This document shows positions 39,324 to 48,100 of a stretch of 64,000 nucleotides of DNA, piece by piece (the stretch's first letter is position 1; every line of letters starts with the position of its first letter). The notes below the pieces were generated by a model. It was not told the DNA's origin. It made no database searches and worked only from the letters and a program-made list of their open reading frames with translations. This DNA is from Amycolatopsis jiangsuensis (GTDB lineage: Bacteria > Actinomycetota > Actinomycetes > Mycobacteriales > Pseudonocardiaceae), in assembly GCF_014204865.1 (NCBI RefSeq), contig NZ_JACHMG010000001.1, positions 3,622,501 to 3,686,500 on the forward strand, read 5' to 3'. Position numbers and translations under genes: made by a program.

Positions 39324-39950
39324 ATGCTCGAGGACGTGCGCGAATACATCGACCGGCTGGAGATCGGCGGGCGGTACGCGCGCACGGTCGCACTCGGCAA
39401 ACCCAGCGACCGCGAGACCCACCAGTGGTACTTCCAGCGCTACGTCCAGCACCTGCCGACCGGGGGGGGGGAGATGGTGCTGTTCGACCGGTCCTGGTAC
39501 AACCGGGCCGGTGTCGAGCGGGTGATGGGATTCTGCCCGCCCGAGCAGTACGAGCAGTTCATGCACCAGGCACCGGTGTTCGAGCGGATGCTGGTGGAGA
39601 GCGGGATCACGGTCACCAAGTTCTGGTTCTCGGTGACCAGGGCCGAGCAGCGGGCCCGGTTCATCATCCGCCAGGTCGATCCGGTGCGCCAGTGGAAACT
39701 GTCGCCGATGGACCTGCGGTCACTGGACAAGTGGGACGACTACACCGCAGCCAAGGAAGCGATGTTCCGCCGCACCGACACCGACTGGGCGCCCTGGACC
39801 ACGGTCAAGAGCAATGACAAGAAGCGCGCCCGGGTCAACGCCATGCGCCACTTCCTGGCGCGGTTCGACTACCCCGGCAAGGACGCCGCCGTGGTCGGCG
39901 CGCCGGATCCGCTGATCGTCAAGCGCGGGATCGACGCGGTCGGCGACTGA
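39324..39950 (+). pseudogene. Polyphosphate kinase 2 remnant lacking the Walker A region
   Basis: About 208 codons match class I PPK2 from VALGKPSDRETHQWYFQRYVQHLP through EMVLFDRSWYNRAGVERVMGFC (Walker B/lid region) to WKLSPMDLRSLDKWDDY and NDKKRARVNAMRHFL. The preceding 60-70 residues, which carry the EGRDAAGKGG P-loop in working enzymes, are replaced by about 25 unrelated residues, so catalysis should be lost. A run of ten G at 39462-39471 adds one residue relative to the family. It overlaps the convergent methyltransferase gene by 32 bp. Confidence 0.7.
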
Positions 39951-40725
39951 GGCCGGAGCTCTCCGCTCCTTTCTTCGCCGCCACCAGCACGCGTGGGGTC
40001 GTGGCCAGCACCGAACGCGTCTCGCGTGCCTCCGCGATCAGCGTCGCGGCCGCGGTCTGGCCCATTTCGCCGGCCAGTTCCCGGCGGTGGGAAAGGATTC
40101 CGCGGTAGACGGCGAGCTGGCGGCTCAGCCAGGCCGGGGTTTCCTCGTGCACGAGCACCTCGAAACCGGCTTCGGACAGCAGTGCGCGGTGGTCCAGGTA
40201 GGCCGGTTCCCAGGTGGTGAACACGAAGTGCCCGCCCGGTTCCAGGATCCGGGTGACTTCGGCGAACGCGGCCGGCTTGTCCCAGACCATCCACAGCGCG
40301 TCCACGCTCATCACCGCGGCGCACGAGCCGGTCCCCAGCCCGGTCGCCTCGAAGCTGCCGACCTCGAACCGGGCGTCGGTGGCCGGCTCGTGCGCCGAGG
40401 CCCGGGTGCGGGCTTCGAGCACCGCGGCTTCCACCACGTCGACCCCGGACAGGGACGTGCCCAGCGCACGCGCCACCTCCAGGCCCGGACCACCACGGCC
40501 GCAGCCCAGGTCCGCGAGCCGCCTGCCGCGCACGTGCCCGCAGAGCTCGGCGATGCGGACCAGGTCCGTCCGCGTGACGAAGCCGAACGGGTCGGCCTCC
40601 TCCGGATAGTCCGCGCCGTAGGCGTCCCGGTAGATCCCCCGCAGCGTGTCACTGCTCCACTGCCGTCGCAGCACTTCGGCGTAACGGTCCTCTTCCTGGC
40701 TGAACTCGCCAACGGCCCACGTCAT
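39919..40725 (-). CDS. Class I SAM-dependent methyltransferase
   Basis: This 268-residue protein has motif I LADLGCGRGGPGLEVA near residue 68, GVDVVEAAV as the acidic loop, SVDALWMVWD and ILEPGGHFVFTTWEP, all standard for a Methyltransf_25/11 fold. It is last in the transporter operon: its ATG overlaps the stop of the second ABC gene by 1 nt. Given that context it may methylate the NRPS product, but nothing in the sequence proves it. Confidence 0.85.
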   Translation of the reverse strand: MTWAVGEFSQEEDRYAEVLRRQWSSDTLRGIYRDAYGADYPEEADPFGFVTRTDLVRIAELCGHVRGRRLADLGCGRGGPGLEVARALGTSLSGVDVVEAAVLEARTRASAHEPATDARFEVGSFEATGLGTGSCAAVMSVDALWMVWDKPAAFAEVTRILEPGGHFVFTTWEPAYLDHRALLSEAGFEVLVHEETPAWLSRQLAVYRGILSHRRELAGEMGQTAAATLIAEARETRSVLATTPRVLVAAKKGAESSGLSRRPRRSRA

Positions 40726-42428
40726 CAGCCGGCACTCCGTTCTTCGATCCTGCCTTCCCGCAACGAAATCACCGTGCGCATGCGCGCGATCGTGGCCGGG
40801 CGGTGCGCGATCACGATGAGCGTGCGGTCCCCGCGCAGCCGGTCGATCGCGGTTTCGATGCGTGCCGCGGTCGACGGGTCGATGTCGGCGGTCGCCTCGT
40901 CCAGGATCAGCACGGCCGGATCCAGCAACGCGGCCCGCAGCAAGGCCACCAGCTGCTGTTCGCCCGCCGACAAGCGGGCGCCGCGCGCGCCGAGGTCGGT
41001 GTCCAGCCCGGCTTCGAGCCCGGCGACCCAGTCCTCCAGCTCCAGTGCGCCGACCGCGCGGGACAGCTCGTCCCGGCCCGGATTTCCCGGCACCAGCGCG
41101 AGATTGTCCGCGAGGCTGCCGGTGACCAGGTGGACCTGCTGGGGCACGAGCACGATCCGCTCCCGCAGTTCGGCAGGCGGGATGTCGACCAGATCGGTTC
41201 CGGCGTAACGGATCCGGCCCACAGCCGGGCGGTACAGCCCGGACAGCAGCTTCGACAACGTCGTCTTGCCGGATCCGGTCGGCCCGGCCAGCGCCGCGCG
41301 GTCCCCGCTCGGGAAATGCACCACCACGTCGTGCAGCACCTGCGCCTCTTCGGTGTAGGAGAAGCACACGCTGTCCGCGCTCAGCTCGCCACGCCGCGGC
41401 GTGCTCGGTGCGTCCGTCTTCACCGGCTCAGGCACGTCCGACGTCGCGCTCAGCAGGTTGAGCAGCCGTGCAAAAGCGGTACGGGACGTCTGCATCTGCG
41501 TGAGCAGCTGGGTCAGCTGCGTGACCGAGCTGAACAGCTGGCGCATGGCGAGCACGAAGACCACGACAGTCCCGACGCTGATCACTCCGTACACCGCCAG
41601 CAAGCCTGCCGCGACCAGCATGACCGCGTCCGCCGCGCCCTGGACGACAGTGACCGCGCTGCTGCGGAAGGCGACCCGTTGCGCGTGCCGGGCCGCGTCG
41701 ACCAGTCGGCGGTGGTCCTCGGCCAGCCGCTCGCCGAGCACGCCTTGGGCGCCCGTGGTCTGCAGCAGCTCGCGCGCCTCGGTGCCTTCCCGGTAGGTCG
41801 CCGCCGCTTCCGCCTGCCGGGCGGCCTGGGCGGCGAAGGCGGGTGCCGCGGCTCGTTTGAACGAGCGCAGCAGCCAGACCGTCGCGGGCAGGAAGACCAG
41901 CGCCAGCACCAAGGTCAGCGGAACCGAGTACAGCAGCAGGACGATCGTGGAGAAGACCAGGTAGCCGACCACGGCGAGCAGGTCCGGCAGGTCCGAGCGG
42001 ACGAATCCGGCCAGGTCGGACATCTCGCTGGTGACCCGCCGCAGCAGGTCGCCGGTGCGGTGCCGTTCCAGGAACCGTAACGCGGTCGCCGCCAGCCGTT
42101 CGACCACGAGTTCGCGCAGCTGCCGCACCACGCGTTCACCGGCGCGGACGAGCAGGATTTCCGACGCCCGCAGCAAGGCCATGCGTGCTACCGCGAGCCC
42201 GAGTACGGCGAGCGCGGCCCACAGCATTCCGGCGCGGTCCCCGGCGAGCACGACGTCGGTGACCCAGCCGATTGCCGGCGGGATCAGCGCGAGCGCCAAA
42301 GTGGACAGTGCGGTGACCACGATCGCGAGCACGATCAGCCGCCGGTGCGGGCGCAGGTACGGCCATGCCCGGGCACGCAGATGTTGTTGCGACGGCGCTT
42401 CTTCCAGCACCACAGTCGGCTCAGCCAT
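40725..42428 (-). CDS. Half-ABC transporter (YbtPQ/IrtAB-like), catalytic-Glu subunit
   Basis: This 567-residue protein has six transmembrane helices of exporter fold (residues 25-305) then an ATPase with Walker A GPTGSGKTT, Walker B VLILDEATADID (intact Glu) and an altered signature, LSAGEQQL in place of LSGGQ. Its 5' end overlaps the previous gene by 8 nt. It should pair with the 42421-44070 subunit as a heterodimer. With a siderophore-binding lipoprotein in the operon, siderophore import (as for IrtAB and YbtPQ) is more likely than drug export, but export cannot be excluded. Confidence 0.9.
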   Translation of the reverse strand: MAEPTVVLEEAPSQQHLRARAWPYLRPHRRLIVLAIVVTALSTLALALIPPAIGWVTDVVLAGDRAGMLWAALAVLGLAVARMALLRASEILLVRAGERVVRQLRELVVERLAATALRFLERHRTGDLLRRVTSEMSDLAGFVRSDLPDLLAVVGYLVFSTIVLLLYSVPLTLVLALVFLPATVWLLRSFKRAAAPAFAAQAARQAEAAATYREGTEARELLQTTGAQGVLGERLAEDHRRLVDAARHAQRVAFRSSAVTVVQGAADAVMLVAAGLLAVYGVISVGTVVVFVLAMRQLFSSVTQLTQLLTQMQTSRTAFARLLNLLSATSDVPEPVKTDAPSTPRRGELSADSVCFSYTEEAQVLHDVVVHFPSGDRAALAGPTGSGKTTLSKLLSGLYRPAVGRIRYAGTDLVDIPPAELRERIVLVPQQVHLVTGSLADNLALVPGNPGRDELSRAVGALELEDWVAGLEAGLDTDLGARGARLSAGEQQLVALLRAALLDPAVLILDEATADIDPSTAARIETAIDRLRGDRTLIVIAHRPATIARMRTVISLREGRIEERSAG

Positions 42429-44070
42429 CGACGGCTCCGGCGGGTACCAGCGTCCGGCTGGGCAGCGTCAGCACCCGGTCGGCCTCCTCGAGCACGGCGT
42501 CGCGATGCGTGGCGAACACCACGGTGGTGCGGGTTTCGGTCGCCCACGAACGCAGGTTCGTCAGCATGGTGCGTTCGGTGGCGATGTCCACCGCGGAAGT
42601 CACGTCGTCGAGCACGAGGACTTCGCCACCGGCCAGCATCCCTCTGGCCAGCGCGAGCCGTTGGCGCTGCCCGCCGGACAGCGTGCCGCCGCGTTCGCCG
42701 ACGGCTGTTTCGTAACCGTCCGAAAAGGACTCGAACTCGGCGTCGATCGCGGCGGCCCGGCAGGCCGCCCGCAGTTCGCCGAGCGTGCAGCCGGGCTGTC
42801 CGAGCGCCAGGTTTTCGGCGATCGTGCCGGACACCATGGCCGGCCGCTGCGGGACGTAGGTGATCCGCCGCCGTACCTCGGCCAGCTCGGCGGAGCGGAG
42901 GTCCACCCCGCCGTAACGGACCTCGCCCCGCGCCGGATCGTCCAGCCGGCACAGCAATCGGGTCAGCCGGGTCTTGCCGGAGCCCAGCGGCCCGGTGACC
43001 GCGACGAACTCACCGGGCGCCACGCGTTCGGACAGCACGTCGCCGGGCAGGTCCACCCCGCGCAGCTCCAGTTCGCCGCGCGCGGGCAGCGCGACCGGCT
43101 GCTCCGGTTCGCGCACGGCCGGTTCCGTGCGCAGTACTTCGGTGATCCGCCGGGCCGCGGTCCTCGCCTGCACGATCTGGTTGAACCGCATGGTCAGCAT
43201 GCCGACCCAGCCCGACAGCATGGTCATCCACGTGGTGAACGCGACCAGCCCGCCGATGCTCAGCGTGCCGGACGCCACCGCGGGCCCGCCGACCGCGAGG
43301 CCGATCGCGGTACCGGCGGCCGGGATGAACGGCGCCAGCGCCGCCCAGTCCGCCGCGACCCGCGCCACCCGGAAGGTGTGCGCGGTGACCTCGGCGCTGT
43401 CCCGGTGGTGCGCGTCGACCAGTACTCGTTCGGCACCGAGCCCGCGTACGGATTCCGCCCCCGTCAGCAGGTTCTCCACCGCGTCCGCGCGACGGCCGTG
43501 CGCGGCCGAGAGATCCGCGTTCACCGCGGACATCCGCTTCGGGTAGAACACGCTCGCGACCGCGATCAGCGGAACCATCGCGAGACCGACGACCGCCAGC
43601 AGCGGGTCGAGCAGCGCGATCGCCACCACGATCGCGACGAACCCGCAGGCCCCGGACACCAGTGACGCGATCCCGGCCAGCCACGCGCGGACCGCGTCGA
43701 CGTCCCGCGTCCCGCGGATGGCCAGATCCCCGGCACCGAATTGCTCGGCCGCGCGGTCCAGCGTCAGCACGTGCTCGAGCAGCCTTTCCCGCAGCTGCCC
43801 GGCGGCCGTGGTCGAGTACGTGACGGCCGACCACAGCATGCCGATCAGCCCGCCCACCGACACCAGTGTCATGCCGAGGATGATCAGCGCCCAGACCACG
43901 AGCGAACCGCGGTCGCCCGCGACGACCCCCTCGTCGAGGCCCTGTTTGATCAGGTCGGGCAGGACGATCGAGGCGCCCTGGAACACCAGGCCGGCGAGGA
44001 TCGAGACGAGCACCGGGCCGCGGTGCTCGCGTACGCACGAGGCCAGCAGGCGGAGGTCGGCTTTGTCCAC
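42421..44070 (-). CDS. Half-ABC transporter (YbtPQ/IrtAB-like), degenerate Walker B subunit
   Basis: This 549-residue protein has exporter-fold membrane helices (about 20-290) followed by an ATPase with Walker A GPLGSGKTR, a canonical signature LSGGQRQRLALARG and Walker B VLVLDDVTSAVD, where the catalytic Glu is Asp. The changes are complementary to those of its partner. The GTG start at 44070 follows the binding-protein stop with no gap, and the end overlaps the partner gene by 8 nt. Confidence 0.9.
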   Translation of the reverse strand: MDKADLRLLASCVREHRGPVLVSILAGLVFQGASIVLPDLIKQGLDEGVVAGDRGSLVVWALIILGMTLVSVGGLIGMLWSAVTYSTTAAGQLRERLLEHVLTLDRAAEQFGAGDLAIRGTRDVDAVRAWLAGIASLVSGACGFVAIVVAIALLDPLLAVVGLAMVPLIAVASVFYPKRMSAVNADLSAAHGRRADAVENLLTGAESVRGLGAERVLVDAHHRDSAEVTAHTFRVARVAADWAALAPFIPAAGTAIGLAVGGPAVASGTLSIGGLVAFTTWMTMLSGWVGMLTMRFNQIVQARTAARRITEVLRTEPAVREPEQPVALPARGELELRGVDLPGDVLSERVAPGEFVAVTGPLGSGKTRLTRLLCRLDDPARGEVRYGGVDLRSAELAEVRRRITYVPQRPAMVSGTIAENLALGQPGCTLGELRAACRAAAIDAEFESFSDGYETAVGERGGTLSGGQRQRLALARGMLAGGEVLVLDDVTSAVDIATERTMLTNLRSWATETRTTVVFATHRDAVLEEADRVLTLPSRTLVPAGAVDG

Positions 44071-45048
44071 CTACAGCCCCGCGAGGATCTTGTCGACGTC
44101 GGCCAGCGCGTCGGTGGCGATCCGGTAGGAGGCCACGCTGTAGTTCGGCATCGGGTGCAGCCGGCCCGCCTTGACCGCGGGGAGCTCGCGGAAGGTGGAC
44201 TGGTCCAGTACTGCCTGCACCGGCTGGCGCGGCTTGCCGTCGTAGGTGACCGGGTAGACGATCACGTCGCAGTCGGCGATCTCGCTGAACTGCTCGTAGG
44301 AGAACTCCTGGCCGTTCTTGCTCTGCCCGGCGGCCGCCTTGCCGAACTGGACCCCCGCGTCGGCCAGCACCCCACCGAGGGCGGAACCGGCCATGTTCAG
44401 CGTCCAGGTGCCGGAGTTGTTGCCCTGCGAGATGTAGGCCCACTTGTGCCCGGCCAGCCGGCTCGCGCGCTGCTTCTTGATGTCGGCGATCTTGCCCTCG
44501 TAGGCCGCGCGCAGTTTCTTGCCCTCGGCGTCCTTCCCGATCATCGGCGCGAGCCGGTCCGCGCACTCGCGCCAGAACTTGGCCTGGTTGCTCGACAGCA
44601 GCACGATCGTGGGGGCGACCGCCTGGAGCTGGTCGTAGACCGGCTGCATCCGCGAGCGGCCGGACTGGTACGTCATGGACACCACGAGGTCCGGGGCGAG
44701 CTTGGCGATCTCCTGCACGTTCGGCTGGCCGTTCGGGCCGATCTTCGGCAGCGACAGCAGGTTCCGGTAGGCCGGGTGCACGAGTTCGGCGGTGTACTCG
44801 CACACCCCGGCCGGCGTGATGCCCAGGTCCTGCAGGATGAACGGCGGGTAGAAGTCCGCGGCGACCACCTTGCCCGGGTTCAGCGGCACCTCGATCTCGC
44901 CGAGGTCGGTGGTGACCTTCCTGGTCGCCCCGGCCGGCGCCGCCGCGTCCCCGCCGCCGCTGCCGCAGGCGGCGAGGCCGAGGGTGCCCAGAGCCCCCAG
45001 CGCGCCGGTCAGCACGGCTCTTCTCGACACGTCCCGCTGCAGCACCAT
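44071..45048 (-). CDS. Iron-siderophore substrate-binding lipoprotein, Tat-type signal
   Basis: This 325-residue FecB/FepB-type binding protein has a twin-Arg signal SRRAVLTG (R9-R10) and lipobox LAAC (C28). It then shows GEIEVPLNPGKVVAADF, a DLVVSMTYQSG-type hinge and C-terminal DALADVDKILAGL. It binds a ferric siderophore at the outer face of the membrane. ATG 45048 is preferred over 45066 because GGGAGC lies upstream and the promoter predicts transcription starting near 45060. It is first gene of the iron-regulated operon. Confidence 0.9.
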   Translation of the reverse strand: MVLQRDVSRRAVLTGALGALGTLGLAACGSGGGDAAAPAGATRKVTTDLGEIEVPLNPGKVVAADFYPPFILQDLGITPAGVCEYTAELVHPAYRNLLSLPKIGPNGQPNVQEIAKLAPDLVVSMTYQSGRSRMQPVYDQLQAVAPTIVLLSSNQAKFWRECADRLAPMIGKDAEGKKLRAAYEGKIADIKKQRASRLAGHKWAYISQGNNSGTWTLNMAGSALGGVLADAGVQFGKAAAGQSKNGQEFSYEQFSEIADCDVIVYPVTYDGKPRQPVQAVLDQSTFRELPAVKAGRLHPMPNYSVASYRIATDALADVDKILAGL

Positions 45049-45066
45049 CGTCGCTCCCAAGTCCAT

Positions 45067-45095
45067 CGATAAGGCGAGCCTTACCTAATCGTAAA
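45067..45095 (-). promoter_or_regulatory. Iron-regulated promoter with IdeR/DmdR box
   Basis: On the minus strand TTAGGTAAGGCTCGCCTTA (45088-45070) matches the 19-bp IdeR/DmdR consensus TTAGGTTAGGCTAACCTAA at 15 positions. It lies between TTTACG (45095-45090) and TTATCG (45072-45067), a -35/-10 pair with 17-bp spacing. Fe(II)-loaded repressor should block this promoter and release it under iron starvation. It serves the binding protein/ABC/methyltransferase operon. Confidence 0.85.
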
Positions 45096-45107
45096 CCCGG
45101 CATCCCG

Positions 45108-48100
45108 TCAATCGAGCAGGTCACACAACCGATCCAGTACGGCCCGCGCCTGCGCCTCGGTGAAAACGTCACCGCGGTAGCCGAGCCGCAGATGCAGCCG
45201 ACGGCCCGGGGTGACCCACAAGGTGAGCGGGTACGGCAGGTTGTCCCATCCGCCGACGCCGGCCACGCGCGGCTCTGTTTCCGGCGCCGCGCCGCCACCG
45301 GCAGGGAAGTTCTCGAACAGCACCACGGTGTCGAAAAGCCGTTCGTACCCGGCGAGTTCGGCGATCCGGCGGACGTCGGCGTGGTGGTGGTCGAGCATGG
45401 CCACCTGGGCGGCGTGCAGTTCGGCGAGCGAGCCGGACCGCACGCGCACCGGCACGGTGTTCACGAACAGGCCCGGCGTGCGGTCCGCACCCGGCAGGTC
45501 CGCCGGACGGCCGGACACCACGGCGCCGAAGACCACGTCGGCCCGCCCGGTCCGTTCGCTGAGCCAGCTGCCCCACGCGGCCTGGACCGCGGTGCTCAGC
45601 GTGACCCCGGCGGCGCGGGCGCGGTCGCTGAGCCGCGCCGTCGCTTCTTCGCTCAGCTCCCCCACCAGCCGGTCGGGCACCCGGGACAGGACCCGCGGGG
45701 CGTCCGGGGCCACCAGCGTCGGCCCGGGCAGCCCGACGAGCTGGTCACGCCAGGCTTCCTCGGCACCGTCACGGCGCCAGTGGAGGAAGTCACGGTACGG
45801 CCGGGCCCGCGGCACCTCCTCGCCCCGGTAACCGGCGAGGAGTTCCGCGATCACCAGCGACGTGGACCACCCGTCGAGCAGGACATGGTGCGAGGTGAGG
45901 ACGAGCCGCCGCTGCACCGGGCTGAACACGAACCGCAGCGGTGGCGCTTGGTCGAGCGCGACCGGACGTGCTCGCTCTTCGAGAACCACGTCGTCGGCCT
46001 CTCGCCACGGCAGCGGCGGATCGGCGTGCACGACAGCGACCGGCACGCCACTCGCCGTGCGCGTGAACGCGGTGCGCAGGTTCGGCTGCCGCCGCAGGAA
46101 CGCGGCCGCCGCCTCACGCAGGCGCCCGGGATCCACGTCGCCGTCGAAGTCGAGCACGAGCTGGATGGTGCCGACAGCGTGTCCGGCCGGACCGGTCTCC
46201 GCCTCCTCGAACAGGTCACGCTGGAACGGCGTCAGCGGCCAGACGTCGACCGCGGGGAACCGGGTATCCAGATCGTCCACATCGGACTGACCGAGTGGTA
46301 CGAGCGGGAAGTCCGCGGGGCTGTGCCCGTGGTCGGCCGTGCGGTTCTCGACGAGGTTCCGCAGGACGGCGAACCACTTCCCGGCGAGGTCGGCGATCTC
46401 GTCCTCGCCGAGGATCCCGGACGCGAACGACCATTGCGCGACCAGCTCCGGTCCGGTTTCCCGGTCCTGGGTCAGCGCGTTCAGCTCCAGAACGTGTTCC
46501 AGCGCCATGTCCGGGGACAGCGCACCACCGAGTGCGACGGCCTCGGGCGCGGGCGTCCACGGTTCGTCGCTGCCCCCGGTGCCGAACCGGCCGAGGTAGT
46601 TGAAGCCGAATCGCGGGGTACGCAGGTCGGCCAGCGCGCCGCGCAGGTACCGCAGCAGGCCGAAGCCGATTCCGCCGTCGGGAATGGCACGCAACCGTTG
46701 CTTGGCCCGCTTCACCACCGCGGTCAAGGCCGGACCGCCGTTCAGCGCGTCGTCGACTTCCTCGTCGGAAACTGCGACGGCCACCGGGAAAACGCTGGTG
46801 AACCAGCCGACGGTCTGCGCCAGGTCCGCACCCGCGACGACCTGTTCTTCCCGGCCGTGCCCCTCCATCTCCACGAGCAGGCCGCCGCGGCCGCGCCGCC
46901 ACGCCGCGAACGCGACCGCCAGCGTGCCGAGGAGTACCTCGTTGATGCCGGCGTGGAAAGCCGCGGGCACCTCGGTGAGCAAGGGCTCGGTGAGGTCCGG
47001 CGGCAGCGTCACCGAATGGCGGCCCATGGTCGCGACGGTGTCCACTGCCGGGTCGAGGTCCCGGTCCCCGAAGGTCCTGCCGCCAGCCCGCAGCGTGTCC
47101 TGCCACAGTTCGATTTCGCCGTCCCGGTGTGCCGCGCTTTCGGTCAGCCCGGCCGCCCAGGTACGCACGGACGTGCCCGTACGAGGCAGCAGCGCACCCG
47201 ATTTCCACGCTCGGGCGAGGTCGGCGCTGATGATGCGCCAGGAAACACCGTCGACCGCGAGGTGGTGCACGACGAGCAGCAGCCGCCCTTGTTCGTCCGG
47301 ACCGCCGTCGAACCACACCGCGCGGATCAGGTCACCTCGCTTTGGGGACAGCTCGTCGTAAGCCTGCCGGGCCTCGTCGGCCATACGCCCGGTCTCTCCG
47401 GCAGTGAGAACGTCGGCCGCCCGGACGGCACCGATCGGACGGACCTCCAGCCGGTCGCCGGAAAGCCGGCCACGCAGGAGGTCGTGCCGGTCCAGCAGCG
47501 CGTCGAGGACCTGTCGCAGCCGCTCGATGCTCGTCCCGGCCGGGACTCGCAGCAGCATCGACTGGGCGAACCGGGCGGGCATCGGGCCACGTTCGGTGAA
47601 CCGCCGCAGCATCGGTGTCGCCGCGACCGGGCCGACCGCCGCATCCGCCGGTTCCGCCGCGGGTTCGGCTGTCACTTCCGCCGCCAGTTCGGCGATCCCG
47701 GCCACCGTCCGGCCCTCGAACACCTGACGCGGGGTGATCCGCAGCCCGGCTTCCCGGGCACGGCTGGTGAGCCCGATCGAGACGATGCTGTCGCCGCCGA
47801 GGGCGAAGAAGTCGTCGTCCGCGCTGACCGAGGCCACGCCGAGCAGATCCGCGAACACCGCCGCCAGTGCCTGCTCGGCGCCCGGCGCCGGCGGACGGCC
47901 CCCGTCGCGTCCGGTGAAGTCCGGGGCCGGCAGCGCCGCGCGGTCCACCTTTCCGTTGGTGGTCACCGGCAGCGCGTCCAGCACCACGATCGCGGCAGGG
48001 ACGAGGTAGTCCGGCAGTACCGCGGCCAGCTCGCGGCGCAGCGTGGCACCGTCCACAGTGGCCTCTCCGGCGGGCACCACGTACCCGGCGAGCCGGCGAA

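Noticed and set aside
45049..45066. ATG 45066 as start of the siderophore-binding protein
   Set aside because: It lies at the -10 box of the inferred promoter, before the expected transcript start, and lacks a Shine-Dalgarno.
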